Assembly: GCA_945903925.1 (NCBI GenBank)
Contig: CAMDPJ010000137.1
Location: 1-6,215 of the forward strand
DNA from: Chryseobacterium gleum
Lineage (GTDB): Bacteria; Bacteroidota; Bacteroidia; Flavobacteriales_C; GCA-002722245
Direction: 5' to 3'
Length of the DNA: 6,215 nt
Shown here: piece after piece, positions 5,692 to 6,215 of the stretch
Numbering within the stretch: the first letter of the stretch is position 1
Layout of the letters: the number at the start of each line of letters is the position of its first letter
The notes under the pieces: model-generated
Seen by the model: the letters and a program-made list of their open reading frames with translations, nothing else
The model's database searches: none
What the model was told of the DNA's origin: nothing
Program-made: the position numbers and the translations under genes

Positions 5692-6003
5692 GTCTACAAT
5701 CTTATCAGTTTTCTTTGCAAATCTTTTCAATTTTCCGTCTACTTCTTTTCTTCCAACACGACTAGCTGTTTTGCCATCGGCCAACAACATTACGTTTGAA
5801 ATATGAATTGAAGCCTCGAAAGACACAATTCCTCCTTGTGGATTCTTAGCAGAAGGCTTAGTGTGCTTTTTAACTAAGTTAACACCTTCAATAACCACAC
5901 GATTGTCTTTCACCAAAACCTCTTTAATTACACCGGTTTTGTTTTTTTCTTCTCCAGCGATTACCTTAACGGTGTCTCCCTTTTTAATTTTCAATTTTGA
6001 CAT
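5689..6003 (-). CDS. rplX: 50S ribosomal protein uL24 (L24)
   Basis: An assembly-initiating large-subunit protein that binds the 5' region of 23S rRNA. The 104-residue form starts MSKLKIKKGDTVKVIAG. It contains the KOW motif (about 6-32: KKGDTVKVIAGEEKNKTGVI, then KEVL), VIEGVNLVKKHTK (37-49), NPQGGIVSFEASIHISNV (54-71) and the basic C-terminus RVGRKEVDGKLKRFAKK (82-98). A second in-frame ATG two codons upstream (6009-6007) is possible and would add MY. I prefer 6003 because MxKLKIKKGD is the usual N-terminus and the gap to rplN becomes 12 bases, like the neighbours. The gene is in the same frame as rplN, separated by three different stop codons. It is coupled to rplE by TAATG. Identity is secure; the exact start is about 70:30. 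Confidence 0.95.
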   Translation of the reverse strand: MSKLKIKKGDTVKVIAGEEKNKTGVIKEVLVKDNRVVIEGVNLVKKHTKPSAKNPQGGIVSFEASIHISNVMLLADGKTASRVGRKEVDGKLKRFAKKTDKIVD

Positions 6004-6009
6004 ATACAT

Positions 6010-6018
6010 TCACTATTA
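6010..6018 (-). other. Three different stop codons in tandem (TAA TAG TGA) between rplN and rplX
   Basis: rplN ends in TAA, immediately followed in the same frame by TAG and TGA, and then by an in-frame ATG of rplX. Readthrough of one stop could not produce a uL14-uL24 fusion. Directly visible; whether it has been selected for is inference. Confidence 0.7.
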
Positions 6019-6215
6019 TAGCACTTCAGGTGCTAATGAAACAATTTTCATATAATCTTTCTCGCGAAGCTCTCTAGCAACCGGACCAAAAATACGAGTT
6101 CCAACCAATTCGCCAGATGCATTTAACAATACAACAGCGTTGTCATCAAAACGGATATAAGAACCATCTGGTCTTCTAACCTCTTTCTTTGTTCTTACTA
6201 CCACAGCTTTAGAAA
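6016..6215 (-). CDS. rplN: 50S ribosomal protein uL14 (L14), C-terminal part (cut by window edge)
   Basis: A large-subunit protein at the subunit interface, contacting uL19 and 16S rRNA in bridge B8. The last 65 codons are visible; about 57 N-terminal residues lie beyond the right edge. The reading frame is open to the edge, beginning with a partial codon and then SKAVVVRTKKEVRRPDGS. GTG codons within VVVR are internal valines, not starts. The signatures are RRPDGSYIRFDDNAVVLLN, GTRIFGPVARELRE and the terminal MKIVSLAPEVL, nearly identical to the E. coli C-terminus as remembered. It is the first visible gene of the row and precedes rplX, as in the standard spc operon. It ends with three tandem stops. 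Any promoter or leader for the operon lies outside the window. Confidence 0.97.
   Translation of the reverse strand, partial: SKAVVVRTKKEVRRPDGSYIRFDDNAVVLLNASGELVGTRIFGPVARELREKDYMKIVSLAPEVL

Noticed and set aside
5660..5720. S8-type autoregulatory hairpin at the start of rplE, as in E. coli
   Set aside because: No convincing paired structure or S8-site core could be recognised by eye; would need covariation analysis.
6202..6204. GTG as a start of a short 62-residue gene
   Set aside because: The frame stays open upstream to the window edge and the protein matches the C-terminal half of uL14; the GTG is an internal valine.

Overview
The window is an AT-rich stretch of bacterial ribosomal-protein operon. 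Every supported gene is on the minus strand, so transcription runs from the right end (6215) to the left end (1). It holds the distal S10/spc part and the start of the alpha part: rplN (partial), rplX, rplE, rpsN, rpsH, rplF, rplR, rpsE, rpmD, rplO, secY, map, infA (partial). There are thirteen genes. rpmD is only 57 codons long. No RNA gene, mobile element, CRISPR array, long repeat or convincing terminator was seen, and no stretch over 300 bases lacks a gene.

Organism: the order secY-map-infA without adk, the zinc-free 89-residue uS14, the uS8 C-terminus ending in CYVY, the A/T-rich codon use and the near absence of Shine-Dalgarno (SD) sequences all point to Bacteroidota. Flavobacteriales or Chitinophagales relatives are plausible. 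The order is an inference from protein style, not something the sequence settles.

Layout (in transcription order): uL14 C-terminus (6215-6016), uL24 (6003-5689), uL5 (5689-5135), uS14 (5128-4859), uS8 (4825-4427), uL6 (4416-3862), uL18 (3850-3503), uS5 (3490-2972), uL30 (2954-2781), uL15 (2771-2322), SecY (2322-961), methionine aminopeptidase (944-153), IF-1 N-terminus (148-1). Gaps run from a 1-base overlap (TAATG at uL24/uL5 and uL15/SecY) to 33 bases (uS14/uS8), which fits one polycistronic message with coupled translation.

How the genes work together: ten genes supply ribosomal proteins. SecY is the membrane pore for co- and post-translational export, MetAP trims the initiator methionine from new chains, and IF-1 acts in initiation. 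The operon therefore groups ribosome building with the first steps in the life of a nascent protein.

I found no previously undescribed system here. This is a conserved housekeeping operon. The points worth a second look are small: an isolated strong SD-like sequence before map, runs of tandem in-frame stop codons at several junctions (including TAA TAG TGA between rplN and rplX), and several 8-A tracts in the same codon phase.
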